Shown here piece after piece: positions 27,101 to 35,594 of a stretch of DNA of 64,000 bases. The DNA comes from Fimadaptatus sp050946055 (GTDB lineage Bacteria; Bacillota; Clostridia; Christensenellales; Aristaeellaceae): assembly GCA_050946055.1 (NCBI GenBank), contig JBMNUB010000010.1, positions 17,519 to 81,518 on the forward strand. Direction: 5' to 3'. The notes beneath the pieces are model-generated. The model did no database searches. It worked only from the letters and a program-made list of their open reading frames with translations, and was not told where the DNA came from. Made by a program: the position numbers and the translations under genes. How positions within the stretch are numbered: position 1 is the stretch's first letter; each line of letters begins with the position of its first letter.

Positions 27101-28483
27101 TTGACCGGCGACCCAATTATCGGTCAATTACTTCTGCAACTGGTGCTCATACTCGTAAATGCTTTCTTTGCCGCGACGGAGATAGCGCTGCTCTCGCTCA
27201 ATGAGAACCGACTGGAAAAGAGCGTCGAGGACGGCGACCGCAAGGCGGCGCTGCTGCTAAAGACGGTGCGCTCGCCCGACAGCTTCCTGTCCGCCATACA
27301 GGTGGGCATAACGCTGGCAGGCTTTCTGGGATCGGCGTTCGCGGCGGAGAACTTCGCCGACAGGCTGGTCGAATGGCTGATAAACGACATGCACGTCGCT
27401 ATATCGGCTGAGACGCTGGGCGCTATAAGCGTAGTGCTTATAACAATAGTGCTGAGCTACTTTACGCTGGTGCTGGGCGAGCTTGTGCCTAAGCGCGTGG
27501 CGATGTTCGCGCCGGATAAGGTGGCGCGCTTCTCGATAGGCGTTATCTCGGCCATAGAGAAGGTGCTGCGCCCGGTTATATGGCTGATGAGCAAGTCCAC
27601 CAATGCCGTACTCAGGCTCATGCGCGTCGATCCCCACAAGGAGACCGAGGAGGTCACCGAGGAGGAAATACGCATTATGGTGGACATAGGCGAGGAAAAG
27701 GGCGCCATAGAGTCCGCCGAAAAGGAAATGATCGAAAACGTATTCGAGTTCAACAACACCACCGCCGGTGACGTCATGACCCACAGAATAGACGTAAAGT
27801 CCATACAGGCCGATGCCGACGGCGATGACATAATCGAACTCATCGCCCAGACCGGCCTTAGCCGGTTTCCGGTGTATCAGGACGATGTCGATGACATAAT
27901 CGGCGTGCTCAACACGCGCGATTACCTGCTCAATCTGCGCCTTTCGCGCCCCAAGTCGATACGCGAGCTGCTGCGCGAGGCGTACTTCGTGCCGGAGAGC
28001 GTGCGCGCCGACGTGCTGTTCCGCGACATGCAAAAGCGCAAGATACACCTTGCCATAGTCGTGGACGAATACGGCGGCACCAGCGGCGTGGTCAGCATGG
28101 AGGACCTTCTGGAAGAAATAGTGGGCAACATATACGACGAGTTTGACCCGCTGGAGGAGGAGGAAATACAGAAGCTGGGCGACAACCTCTGGCGCGTGAG
28201 TGGTAGCATGCCTCTTGAGACGCTGGAGGAGGCGCTGGATACGCCTCTGCCGCAGGACGAGGAATACGACACGCTGGGCGGGCTGATATTTGCCCAGCTC
28301 ACGGTCGTGCCGCGCGACGGCGAGCAGCCCGAGATGGACGTATGCGGGCTGCACGTAAAGGTAGAGCGCATAGAGGACAGGCGAGTGGAATACGCACTTG
28401 TGTCCATACTGCCCAAGCAGGAGGAGGGCGGCGAGGACGGCGAGCGCAATGAACGCGGCGAAAAGGGCCGCGCGCGCAAGTAA
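27101..28483 (+). CDS. CNNM/HlyC-CorC family membrane protein (DUF21, CBS pair, CorC domain)
   Basis: This 460-residue protein starts with a DUF21 membrane domain of about four hydrophobic segments (residues 8-150; NAFFAATEIALLSLNENRLE is the diagnostic motif), followed by TEEEIRIMVDIGEEKGAIESAEKEMIENVFEFNNTTAGDVMTHR, two CBS domains (about 220-345) with DEYGGTSGVVSMEDLLEEIVG, and a C-terminal CorC/HlyC domain (about 355-440). Family members are linked to magnesium or sodium-magnesium exchange; older annotations as hemolysin are doubtful. Start is TTG after a GGGGGGG site. The tail is charged and low-complexity (EEGGEDGERNERGEKGRARK). Confidence 0.9.
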   Translation: MTGDPIIGQLLLQLVLILVNAFFAATEIALLSLNENRLEKSVEDGDRKAALLLKTVRSPDSFLSAIQVGITLAGFLGSAFAAENFADRLVEWLINDMHVAISAETLGAISVVLITIVLSYFTLVLGELVPKRVAMFAPDKVARFSIGVISAIEKVLRPVIWLMSKSTNAVLRLMRVDPHKETEEVTEEEIRIMVDIGEEKGAIESAEKEMIENVFEFNNTTAGDVMTHRIDVKSIQADADGDDIIELIAQTGLSRFPVYQDDVDDIIGVLNTRDYLLNLRLSRPKSIRELLREAYFVPESVRADVLFRDMQKRKIHLAIVVDEYGGTSGVVSMEDLLEEIVGNIYDEFDPLEEEEIQKLGDNLWRVSGSMPLETLEEALDTPLPQDEEYDTLGGLIFAQLTVVPRDGEQPEMDVCGLHVKVERIEDRRVEYALVSILPKQEEGGEDGERNERGEKGRARK

Positions 28484-28491
28484 ACAGTACG

Positions 28492-28513
28492 GGCGGGGAA
28501 TGCGTTCCCCGCC
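28492..28513. repeat. Palindrome, first of two copies flanking a 200-base gap segment
   Basis: Perfect 8-base arms (GGCGGGGA / TCCCCGCC) around ATGCGT, directly after the CNNM stop. The same GGCGGGGAATGCGTTCCCC recurs at 28713-28731. The first copy could serve as a weak terminator but has no T run. Confidence 0.75.
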
Positions 28514-29190
28514 ATCAGCCTGTCAAAAAACCACAGGAGAGCTCGGCGGGCATCGCAGCCCGTCGGCTTAGGTAGCGCCCAGCGACATGTGCGGTGAGCG
28601 CGTGATATTTTTTCGGCGGGAAATCCCATTTCCCAGAGCAGCATATCTTCTTTGCAGTTTCCACGCCCGGAAATCCGCAGGATTTCAGTGGAAACTGAGT
28701 AGGGGTGGCAGTGGCGGGGAATGCGTTCCCCGTCCGCGCGCATATGCAGCGCGAGAAGCAAGCTGCGCAGAGCGGCCCGGCTGACGGGCGAAGCTTGACT
28801 AGGCTCATGCCGGTATGAGCAGCGAAGCGCGTCACCGGCGGCCTGATATATGCGCTGTGACGGCGGCAAAATGCGCCCATGGCGGGCTGCTACGCTTTCA
28901 ATATGCGGCCTGCCGCTTTGCGCACCTTGCAAAGCGCGGCGGACGTTTTTGCGCATACGTGAACATTGACTTAGATTTTTTGAAATTAGAATTGTAATAG
29001 AGCGCCGCGCCAAAGCGCGCATCGAGCATGGGCAGTGAGCGCCGTGCCTACGCGGGCAGGGGCGGCAGTTTGCCGCATGAACATGATTATATATACATGC
29101 TGTGAAAATATGTAGATTTTTCCTGAATGGTAGCGCATTATTTAACGCTTATTTGGCAGATAACACAGCAAAAGCATAGCAGAGTAATGC
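28514..29190. other. Long gap without genes, between CNNM and prs
   Basis: No convincing coding frame. The stretch includes one copy of a structured interspersed element (28651-28713), the second GGCGGGGA palindrome (28713-28731), and an AT-rich end leading to the prs promoter. I see no tRNA or known riboswitch. Confidence 0.6.
28651..28713. repeat. Structured interspersed element, copy A
   Basis: Nested inverted repeats: outer CAGTTTCCAC/GTGGAAACTG, inner GAAATCC/GGATTTC. About 60 bases align with the element at 41610-41672 at roughly three-quarters identity, with changes concentrated in loops and stem positions that stay complementary. Confidence 0.7.
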
Positions 29191-29219
29191 TTGACACATT
29201 GCGCAAAACCGCTTAGAAT
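29191..29219 (+). promoter_or_regulatory. Sigma-A promoter of prs
   Basis: Perfect TTGACA (29191-29196), 17-base spacer, TAGAAT (29214-29219), giving a leader of about 105 bases before prs. Confidence 0.85.
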
Positions 29220-29331
29220 GTAAATATAGTGCTTGATCGCGATCGAAGGCTGCGCACGGCGGGGCGGTAAATTCGCGATTTATGTAATTGGAACGACCTG
29301 AGCGCTCGAAAATTACATCGGAGGGAATGCT

Positions 29332-30285
29332 ATGAGTCCACACCATTCGACTATCAAAGTTTTCAGCGGTAACTCCAATCCTGAGCTGGCAGCGGATATA
29401 GCCGCGCGCCTGTCCGTACCGCTTAGCGGGGCAGTAGTATCGCGCTTTTCTGACGGCGAGATATCTGTGCAGCTCAAGGAGAGCGTGCGCGGTTTTGACG
29501 TGTTCATAGTGCAGTCCACCTGCGCGCCGGTCAACCGTCACCTGATGGAGCTGCTGATAATGATAGACGCCTGTCGCCGCGCGAGCGCGGGCCGCATTAC
29601 GGCTGTCATACCGTACTATGGCTACGCCCGTCAGGACAGAAAGGTGAACCCGCGCGATCCCATAACGGCCAAGCTGGTAGCCGACCTGATAGGAGCGGCC
29701 GGCGCGCACAGAGTGCTGACCATGGACCTGCACGCATCTCAGATACAGGGCTACTTCGACATGCCCGTGGACGAACTGGTGGGCGCGCCCGTGCTGGCGG
29801 CTCACTATCTGGAGCGCCGCTTCGACGGCGAGGATCTGGTCGTAGTGTCGCCTGATCTGGGCTCGGTCACGCGCGCGCGCAACTTCGCCAATCGCCTGAA
29901 TGCGCCCCTTGCCATAATCGACAAGCGCCGTCCCAAGGCCAACATGTCCGAGGTAATGAACATAATCGGCGACGTGCGCGGCAAGCGCGCGCTGCTGGTG
30001 GACGACATGATAGATACCGCCGGCACGATATGCAACGCCGCTGTGGCGCTGGTAGAAAAGGGCGCGACCGATGTTTACGCCTGCTGCACGCACGGCGTGC
30101 TGTCCGGCCCCGCGCTGGAGCGCATAGAGAATTCTCCGATAAAGGAGCTGGTATGCACCAACACCATACCGCTGCCCAACGAAGGCCCGCACAGCAAGAT
30201 ACGCATGGTATCCATAGCCGGTGCGTTCGCCACCGCCGTTGAGCGCATATACGAGGAGAAGCCGGTAAGCGACTTGTTCAAGTAA
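29332..30285 (+). CDS. prs: Ribose-phosphate pyrophosphokinase (PRPP synthase)
   Basis: This 317-residue cytoplasmic enzyme makes PRPP from ribose 5-phosphate and ATP for purine, pyrimidine, histidine and NAD synthesis. Visible motifs are FSGNSNPELA at the start, SRFSDGEISVQLKESVRG, the ATP loop YYGYARQDRK, the metal/catalytic VLTMDLHASQIQGYFD, the flexible loop DKRRPKANM and the PRPP-binding loop LLVDDMIDTAGT. Length is typical of class I enzymes. A GGAGGG site precedes the ATG. In many Firmicutes prs sits with glmU, pth and mfd; that order is partly kept here. Confidence 0.97.
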   Translation: MSPHHSTIKVFSGNSNPELAADIAARLSVPLSGAVVSRFSDGEISVQLKESVRGFDVFIVQSTCAPVNRHLMELLIMIDACRRASAGRITAVIPYYGYARQDRKVNPRDPITAKLVADLIGAAGAHRVLTMDLHASQIQGYFDMPVDELVGAPVLAAHYLERRFDGEDLVVVSPDLGSVTRARNFANRLNAPLAIIDKRRPKANMSEVMNIIGDVRGKRALLVDDMIDTAGTICNAAVALVEKGATDVYACCTHGVLSGPALERIENSPIKELVCTNTIPLPNEGPHSKIRMVSIAGAFATAVERIYEEKPVSDLFK

Positions 30286-30320
30286 TGATTATCTGAGCGC
30301 CGGTGCGCGCAGAATGGTCG

Positions 30321-30345
30321 AAGGGAGGCCGCCCGGCCTCCCTTT
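30321..30345 (+). terminator. Terminator of prs
   Basis: A perfect 10-base stem AAGGGAGGCC/GGCCTCCCTT around GCCC, with a short T run. Confidence 0.75.
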
Positions 30346-30469
30346 GGCTGTCTAATGCGCGCTGCCAGTCGCGCTTAATGGCGTGCATTGGCAGGGCTGC
30401 TGCATAGAGCGCGGCATCGATGTAGCCCGACGCAGCGGCGCACAGCGCGCCCGTCGATTTGGAGGAAGC

Positions 30470-31039
30470 ATGTATCTCATAGTAGGCCTGGGCAATCCGG
30501 GCGCAAAGTACAGATTTACAAGGCACAATACGGGGTTTAACGTAATAGAGGTGCTGTCGCAGCGGCTGGACATAGCGCTCAATAAGAGCAAGTGCAAGGC
30601 GCTGCTGGGCGAGGGCAGGCTGGGCGCGGAGCGCGTAGTGCTGGCGCAGCCGCAGACCTACATGAACCTCTCCGGCGAGAGCGTGCGAGAGCTTTTAAGC
30701 TGGTATAAGTGTCCGCTGGAAAACATGATAGTGGTGTATGACGACATCGACCTGCCGCCGGGCAGGATACGCATACGCGCCAAAGGCTCTGCCGGCACGC
30801 ATAACGGCATGCGCAACATAATATATCAGCTGGGCAGGGATGACTTCCCGCGCGTGCGCGTGGGCATAGGCCGTCAGCCCGAGGGCTGGGATCTGGCGGA
30901 TTATGTCGTGGGCGAATATCACACCGCCGAGGAGCGCAAGGTGGCGTTCGACTCCTATCTGCGCGCGGCGGATGCGATAGAGAAGATGGTGCGCGGCGAC
31001 TTTGAGGGCGCCATGCGCGACTGCAATGCCGGGGTTTGA
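30470..31039 (+). CDS. pth: Peptidyl-tRNA hydrolase
   Basis: This 189-residue enzyme releases peptides from stalled peptidyl-tRNA. It shows the diagnostic LIVGLGNPGAKYRFTRHNTGF (catalytic His in RHN), QPQTYMNLSGESV, VVYDDIDLPPGRIRIRAKGSAGTHNGMRNI (the Asp and His/Asn contacts) and FPRVRVGIGRQP. GGAGGAAGC lies just before the ATG at 30470; the longer in-frame reading from 30383 runs through the terminator region and is rejected. Its end is followed by a gap with a tandem array before mfd. Confidence 0.96.
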   Translation: MYLIVGLGNPGAKYRFTRHNTGFNVIEVLSQRLDIALNKSKCKALLGEGRLGAERVVLAQPQTYMNLSGESVRELLSWYKCPLENMIVVYDDIDLPPGRIRIRAKGSAGTHNGMRNIIYQLGRDDFPRVRVGIGRQPEGWDLADYVVGEYHTAEERKVAFDSYLRAADAIEKMVRGDFEGAMRDCNAGV

Positions 31040-31200
31040 CATACAATAGAAAAGCTGACTTGGCTGCACGGAGGCATATTGCCTTTGCGCGGCCTGTTCG
31101 CGTTATGGATGTTTATGGCATGACGTCACCGGGTGGAGCTAAGCCGCATGGGAGCATGAGGGCGGAACGGCTCCGCGAGAAGCGCCAGACTGCTGGGCAC

Positions 31201-31529
31201 AGCTATCCCGCTAGAAGCGCTAATCTGCCGGGCAAAGCTATCCCGCTAGAAGCGAGCCAAGCCGCCGGTCTGAGCTATCCCGCGAGAAGCGAGCCAAGCT
31301 GCCGGTCTGAGCTATCCCGCAAGAAGCGAGTCAAGCTGCCGGTCTGAGCTATCCCGCAAGAAGCGAGCTAAGCTGCCGGGCAAAGCTATCCCGCAAGAAG
31401 CGCCAAGCTGCCGGGCAAAGCTATCCCGCGAGAAGCGAGCCAAGCCGCTGGTCTGAGCTATCCCGCAAGAAGCGAGCTAAGCCGCCGGTCTGAGCTATCC
31501 CGCAAGAAGCGAGCTAAGCCGCCGGGCGG
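31201..31529. repeat. 37-base tandem array, 9 copies
   Basis: Copies begin at 31201, 31236, 31273, 31310, 31347, 31384, 31419, 31456 and 31493. All start AGCTATCCCGC, continue AGAAGCGAG with a few variable bases, and end either GCCGGTCTG or GCCGGGCAA. Seven copies are 37 bases and two are 35. A diverged copy precedes the first at about 31165. The unit is not a multiple of three, so no frame survives; there are no spacers, so this is not CRISPR. It fills the gap between pth and mfd. Confidence 0.93.
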
Positions 31530-31699
31530 CGGCATACTCTCGTGCCAACCCGCCCCATGAGCGCCGTGCGCCGCGGCCTGCTGCCATGCGCAAGGCGGGA
31601 TGAGCGGCGGCGCGTATGGCTGGGGGCCGGACGGCGATTTGAGCATCGATATGGCAAGTTTGTTCATAATGACCTGACGAGGAGTGTGAAGGATACCGC

Positions 31700-34600
31700 A
31701 TGTACGATCTGCTTTTTGAACCGCTGCGCGAGCTGGAGGGCTATGGCCAGCTGCTGTCGATAGCGCGCAGAGAACCGGGCAAGCGCCCGCAGAAGAATAC
31801 CGTGGAACTGGTGGGACTGAACGACTCTCAGCGCGCACATGTGCTTGCGGCCCTGAGCCGCGACACGGGCAGGCCGCTGCTCATAGTCACGCCCAATCAG
31901 CTGGTGGCCGAGCATCTTTTGAGCGACCTTGCGCGCATGCTGGATCGCGGCGCTGCCATGCTGCCCGCGCGCGAGATAAGCTTTTCTTCGCTGGCCTCCA
32001 GCCATGAGCTGTCCAGCAGGCGACTGGATGCGCTGTATCGCGCACTCAGCGGCCAGCTGCGCGCGCTGATAGTGCCGGTGGATGCCATGCTGCACAGGCT
32101 CATGCCGCGCCGCGCGTTCGAGGAGATGATACTCACATTCCGCGAGGGCGACAGGCATGAATTGGGCGAGCTGGTGGAGAAACTGTCAGGCGCGGGCTAT
32201 GAGCGCGTGGACATGATAGAGGGCAGGGGTCAGATGGCGCTGCGCGGCGGCATACTGGACATATACTCGCCCGGCGACCTGCCCGCAGTGCGCATAGAGT
32301 TCTTCGACGATGAGGTCGATTCCATAAGGGCGCTGGACGTGCTCACGCAGCGCTCGGGCGACAGGCTCAAGGAGGCCATAGTGCTGCCTGCCAGCGAAGC
32401 GCCCATAGCGCATGACGATGCGCGCCTGACCGAGCTGGCGCGCCGCTTCGAGCGCCTTACGCCCGCAAGGCCGGTAAAGTCGGAGATGAGCGCCGAACTG
32501 CCGCCGTGGGAGGACGACGAGCCGGATGACGAGATGCCCGACCTGTTTGCGCCGCGCAAGCAGCAGCCACGTGAGCTGGTCGTGACCGACGATTTGCGCG
32601 GCGTGAATGCGGCGGAGCCTGAGCCGGACGAATTGCCGCCCCCGCCCATAACCACGCCGCTTGACAACCTGATACCGCTCTTGTTTGACCACACTGAGAC
32701 GCCCTGCGACTACATGGAGGATGCGATTGTGGTGCTGGATCAGCCTGAGCGGTTAAGCGAGCGCTGCGACAACATACATCTGGAGTTCAATGAGCAGTAC
32801 AAGGTGGCGCTGGAGCATGCTCAGGTGCTGCCCGAGCAGTCGGAGCTGCTATATACATACGGCCAGGTGCTGGCGCGCATGGAACAGGGTACGCTGATAG
32901 CGCTCAGCCCCTTTCTCAGGCGCTATCCCGATCTGCCGGTCAACTCCATAGTGAACATAAACGCCATGAACGCGACCTCGTATTCGTCCAACATTCGCGA
33001 GCTGTGCCGGGACATAGACAAGTGGCGCGCCGAAGGCTGGCGCGTGGCGCTGCTGGCGGGCGGCCATGCGCGCGCGCAGCGGCTGGCAAAGACGCTTCAG
33101 GATGAAAACGAGATAGTGCCGTTCGTAGAGCAGCGCACCGCGCCGCTGAGAAATGGCGCGCCGGTGATACTGCCTCTGGCGGTGGAGCGCGGCTTCATAT
33201 ATCCCGACATACGCCTGTGCGTGGTGTCCGAGACAGACATGTTCGGAAGCGGCAAGCAGCGCCCGGCCGCACGCCGCCGCAGCGGTGAAAAGATAAATGC
33301 CTTTACCGACCTCAAGGTGGGCGACTATGTTGTTCACGAGAACCACGGCATAGGCATATACAAGGGCATGGAGCGCATATGCACCGACGGCGTGTACCGC
33401 GATTACCTGCACATAGCCTATCAGGGCAACGACAAGCTCTATGTGCCGACCGACCAGCTGGATCGCGTGCAGAAGTACATAGGCCGCGAGGGAGTAGCGC
33501 CCAAGCTCAACCGCATGTCGGGCGGCGAGTGGCAGCGCCAGAAGGCGCGCGTAAAGGCTGCCATAAAGGACATGGCCGACGAGCTGGTAAAGCTCTATGC
33601 GCGGCGCGGCGCGGCAACGGGCTTTGCCTTCTCGCCGGACACGCCGTGGCAGCGCGAGTTCGAGGACGCCTTCCCGTATGAGGAGACGCCCGACCAGCTT
33701 CAGTCCATAGAGGAGATAAAGGCCGACATGGAAAAGAAGCAGGTCATGGACAGGCTGCTCTGCGGCGACGTGGGCTATGGCAAGACCGAGGTCGCACTGC
33801 GCGCGGCGTTCAAGGCGGTCATGGACTCCAAGCAGGTGGCTCTGCTCGCGCCCACGACTATACTCGTGCAGCAGCACTATCAGACCATACTCAAGCGCTT
33901 TGGCAAGTATCCCATTCGCGTGGACACGCTCAGCCGCTTCAAGACCGCCGCGCAGCAGCGCGAGACGCTGCGCAAGCTGATGGCGGGCGAGATAGACATA
34001 ATCGTGGGCACGCACAGGCTGCTGGCCAAGGATGTGTCGTTTAAGGATTTGGGGCTGCTCATAGTCGATGAGGAGCAGCGCTTCGGCGTAAAGCACAAGG
34101 AGGCTATAAAGCAGATGAAGGCCTCGGTGGACGTGCTAACGCTGTCGGCTACGCCCATACCGCGCACGCTGCACATGTCCATGGTGGGCATACGCGACAT
34201 GTCGGTGCTGGAGACGCCGCCCGAGGAGCGCTTCCCGGTGCAGACATACGTGGTCGAATACAACGATTCGCTGCTGCGCGATGCCATAATGCGCGAATTG
34301 CAGCGCGGCGGTCAGGTGTATGTGCTTTACAACCGCGTAGGCTCGATAGACAGATTCCATCAGCACATAAAGGAGCTTGTGCCTGAAGCGCGCATAGCCG
34401 TGGGTCACGGCCAGATGGCAGAGCATGCGCTTGAGGACGTGATGCTGGAGTTCTACAACGGCGAATACGACGTGCTTTTGTGTACCACCATAATCGAGAG
34501 CGGACTGGACGTGTCCAACGCCAACACCATGATAGTGTACGACGCGGACAAGTTCGGACTGTCGCAGCTGTATCAGCTGCGCGGGCGCGTGGGGCGCTCC

Positions 34601-35335
34601 AACAGGCTGGCCTATTGCTACCTGTGCGTCAAGGCTGGCAAGGTGCTTACCGAGACCGCCGACAAGCGGCTCAGCGCCATACGCGAGTTCACCGAGTTCG
34701 GCTCGGGCTTCCGCGTGGCCATGCGCGATCTGGAGATACGCGGCGCGGGCAACCTGCTGGGAGCAGAGCAGCACGGGCATCTGTCCACAGTGGGCTACGA
34801 CCTGTACTGCAAGATGGTGGAGGAGACCATGCGCGAGATGCGCGGCGAGCTGGCGGCGGAGAGCGTGGAGACGCGCATGGAGCTGAAGGTGAGCGCATAT
34901 CTGCCCATGGACTATGTATCGGGCGACTATCAGCGCATCGAGGTATACAAGAAGATTTCTCAGATAGCCTCGCGCAGCGATTGGGAGGACATGATAGAGG
35001 AGCTGACCGACCGCTTTGGCGATCCCGTGCGCCCGGTCATGAACCTGATCGCAGTGTCGTACATGCGCAAGATGTGCGAGCGGCTCTGGATAGACACCGT
35101 GACCAGCCGCAAGGGCTTCATGACGCTCAAGTTCCTGCCTAACGCCAAGCTAGACCCCATGGAGCTGATAGCGCGCGTGGACAAGCTGCAGGGCCAGGTG
35201 CGCTTTGTGGGCGGCGCAAGCCCCGCGCTGGTAATGGTGATGGGCAAGCTCAGCGACGAGGAGTTCCTGAACAAGGCTATAATGATGCTGGAGCAGCTGA
35301 CCGCGCCCAAGCCCGGCGAGGCACATGGGGAGTAA
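31700..35335 (+). CDS. mfd: Transcription-repair coupling factor Mfd
   Basis: This 1211-residue ATP-dependent translocase removes RNA polymerase stalled at DNA lesions and recruits UvrA. Order: UvrB-like N-terminal modules (GQMALRGGILDIYSPGDLPAVRIEFFDDEVDSIR near 175-210), an acidic proline-rich stretch (about 265-320, WEDDEPDDEMPDLF and DELPPPP) not usual in this position, the RNA-polymerase-interacting domain (about 535-600, VGDYVVHENHGIGIYKG), helicase lobes with Walker A GDVGYGKTE near 689 and DEEQRFGVKHKE near 790, the TRG-like QLRGRVGRS, and a C-terminal TRCF D7 domain. AAGGA lies 6 bases before the ATG. Confidence 0.97.
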   Translation: MYDLLFEPLRELEGYGQLLSIARREPGKRPQKNTVELVGLNDSQRAHVLAALSRDTGRPLLIVTPNQLVAEHLLSDLARMLDRGAAMLPAREISFSSLASSHELSSRRLDALYRALSGQLRALIVPVDAMLHRLMPRRAFEEMILTFREGDRHELGELVEKLSGAGYERVDMIEGRGQMALRGGILDIYSPGDLPAVRIEFFDDEVDSIRALDVLTQRSGDRLKEAIVLPASEAPIAHDDARLTELARRFERLTPARPVKSEMSAELPPWEDDEPDDEMPDLFAPRKQQPRELVVTDDLRGVNAAEPEPDELPPPPITTPLDNLIPLLFDHTETPCDYMEDAIVVLDQPERLSERCDNIHLEFNEQYKVALEHAQVLPEQSELLYTYGQVLARMEQGTLIALSPFLRRYPDLPVNSIVNINAMNATSYSSNIRELCRDIDKWRAEGWRVALLAGGHARAQRLAKTLQDENEIVPFVEQRTAPLRNGAPVILPLAVERGFIYPDIRLCVVSETDMFGSGKQRPAARRRSGEKINAFTDLKVGDYVVHENHGIGIYKGMERICTDGVYRDYLHIAYQGNDKLYVPTDQLDRVQKYIGREGVAPKLNRMSGGEWQRQKARVKAAIKDMADELVKLYARRGAATGFAFSPDTPWQREFEDAFPYEETPDQLQSIEEIKADMEKKQVMDRLLCGDVGYGKTEVALRAAFKAVMDSKQVALLAPTTILVQQHYQTILKRFGKYPIRVDTLSRFKTAAQQRETLRKLMAGEIDIIVGTHRLLAKDVSFKDLGLLIVDEEQRFGVKHKEAIKQMKASVDVLTLSATPIPRTLHMSMVGIRDMSVLETPPEERFPVQTYVVEYNDSLLRDAIMRELQRGGQVYVLYNRVGSIDRFHQHIKELVPEARIAVGHGQMAEHALEDVMLEFYNGEYDVLLCTTIIESGLDVSNANTMIVYDADKFGLSQLYQLRGRVGRSNRLAYCYLCVKAGKVLTETADKRLSAIREFTEFGSGFRVAMRDLEIRGAGNLLGAEQHGHLSTVGYDLYCKMVEETMREMRGELAAESVETRMELKVSAYLPMDYVSGDYQRIEVYKKISQIASRSDWEDMIEELTDRFGDPVRPVMNLIAVSYMRKMCERLWIDTVTSRKGFMTLKFLPNAKLDPMELIARVDKLQGQVRFVGGASPALVMVMGKLSDEEFLNKAIMMLEQLTAPKPGEAHGE

Positions 35336-35369
35336 GCGGCTTGCACAGGGCAAAATGGCGATACTATAT

Positions 35370-35413
35370 GCATCCGCACGGGCAGGGCATTGCGCTGTCT
35401 GTGCGGATGCTTT
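35370..35413 (+). terminator. Terminator of mfd
   Basis: A perfect 10-base stem GCATCCGCAC/GTGCGGATGC (35370-35379, 35401-35410) with a loop of about 21 bases that can pair further, followed by TTT. It separates mfd from the next operon. Confidence 0.78.
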
Positions 35414-35443
35414 GCATGTGCGCCGCTGCACGTATATATGATG

Positions 35444-35472
35444 TTGATTTTAGCACGGCATTGCACTATAAT
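35444..35472 (+). promoter_or_regulatory. Sigma-A promoter of the AAA/J-like/HIRAN operon
   Basis: TTGATT (35444-35449), 17-base spacer, perfect TATAAT (35467-35472). The leader of about 115 bases before 35595 has no evident riboswitch. Confidence 0.82.
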
Positions 35473-35594
35473 GTTATATGAACGTGAGCTGCGCTGTAAC
35501 ATGAATGAACGCAGATGTATTGTCATATGTGCAAACCTGTGCAGGATAGGTCAGATTATGCATATTACCGGCAGGCAGCAGCCTTGCCGCGTCG

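Noticed and set aside
28514..29190. Small coding frames in the CNNM-prs gap
   Set aside because: They lack ribosome sites and cross palindromic elements; composition alone explains them.
31201..31529. CRISPR array
   Set aside because: Repeats are directly adjacent with no unique spacers, and no cas genes are present.
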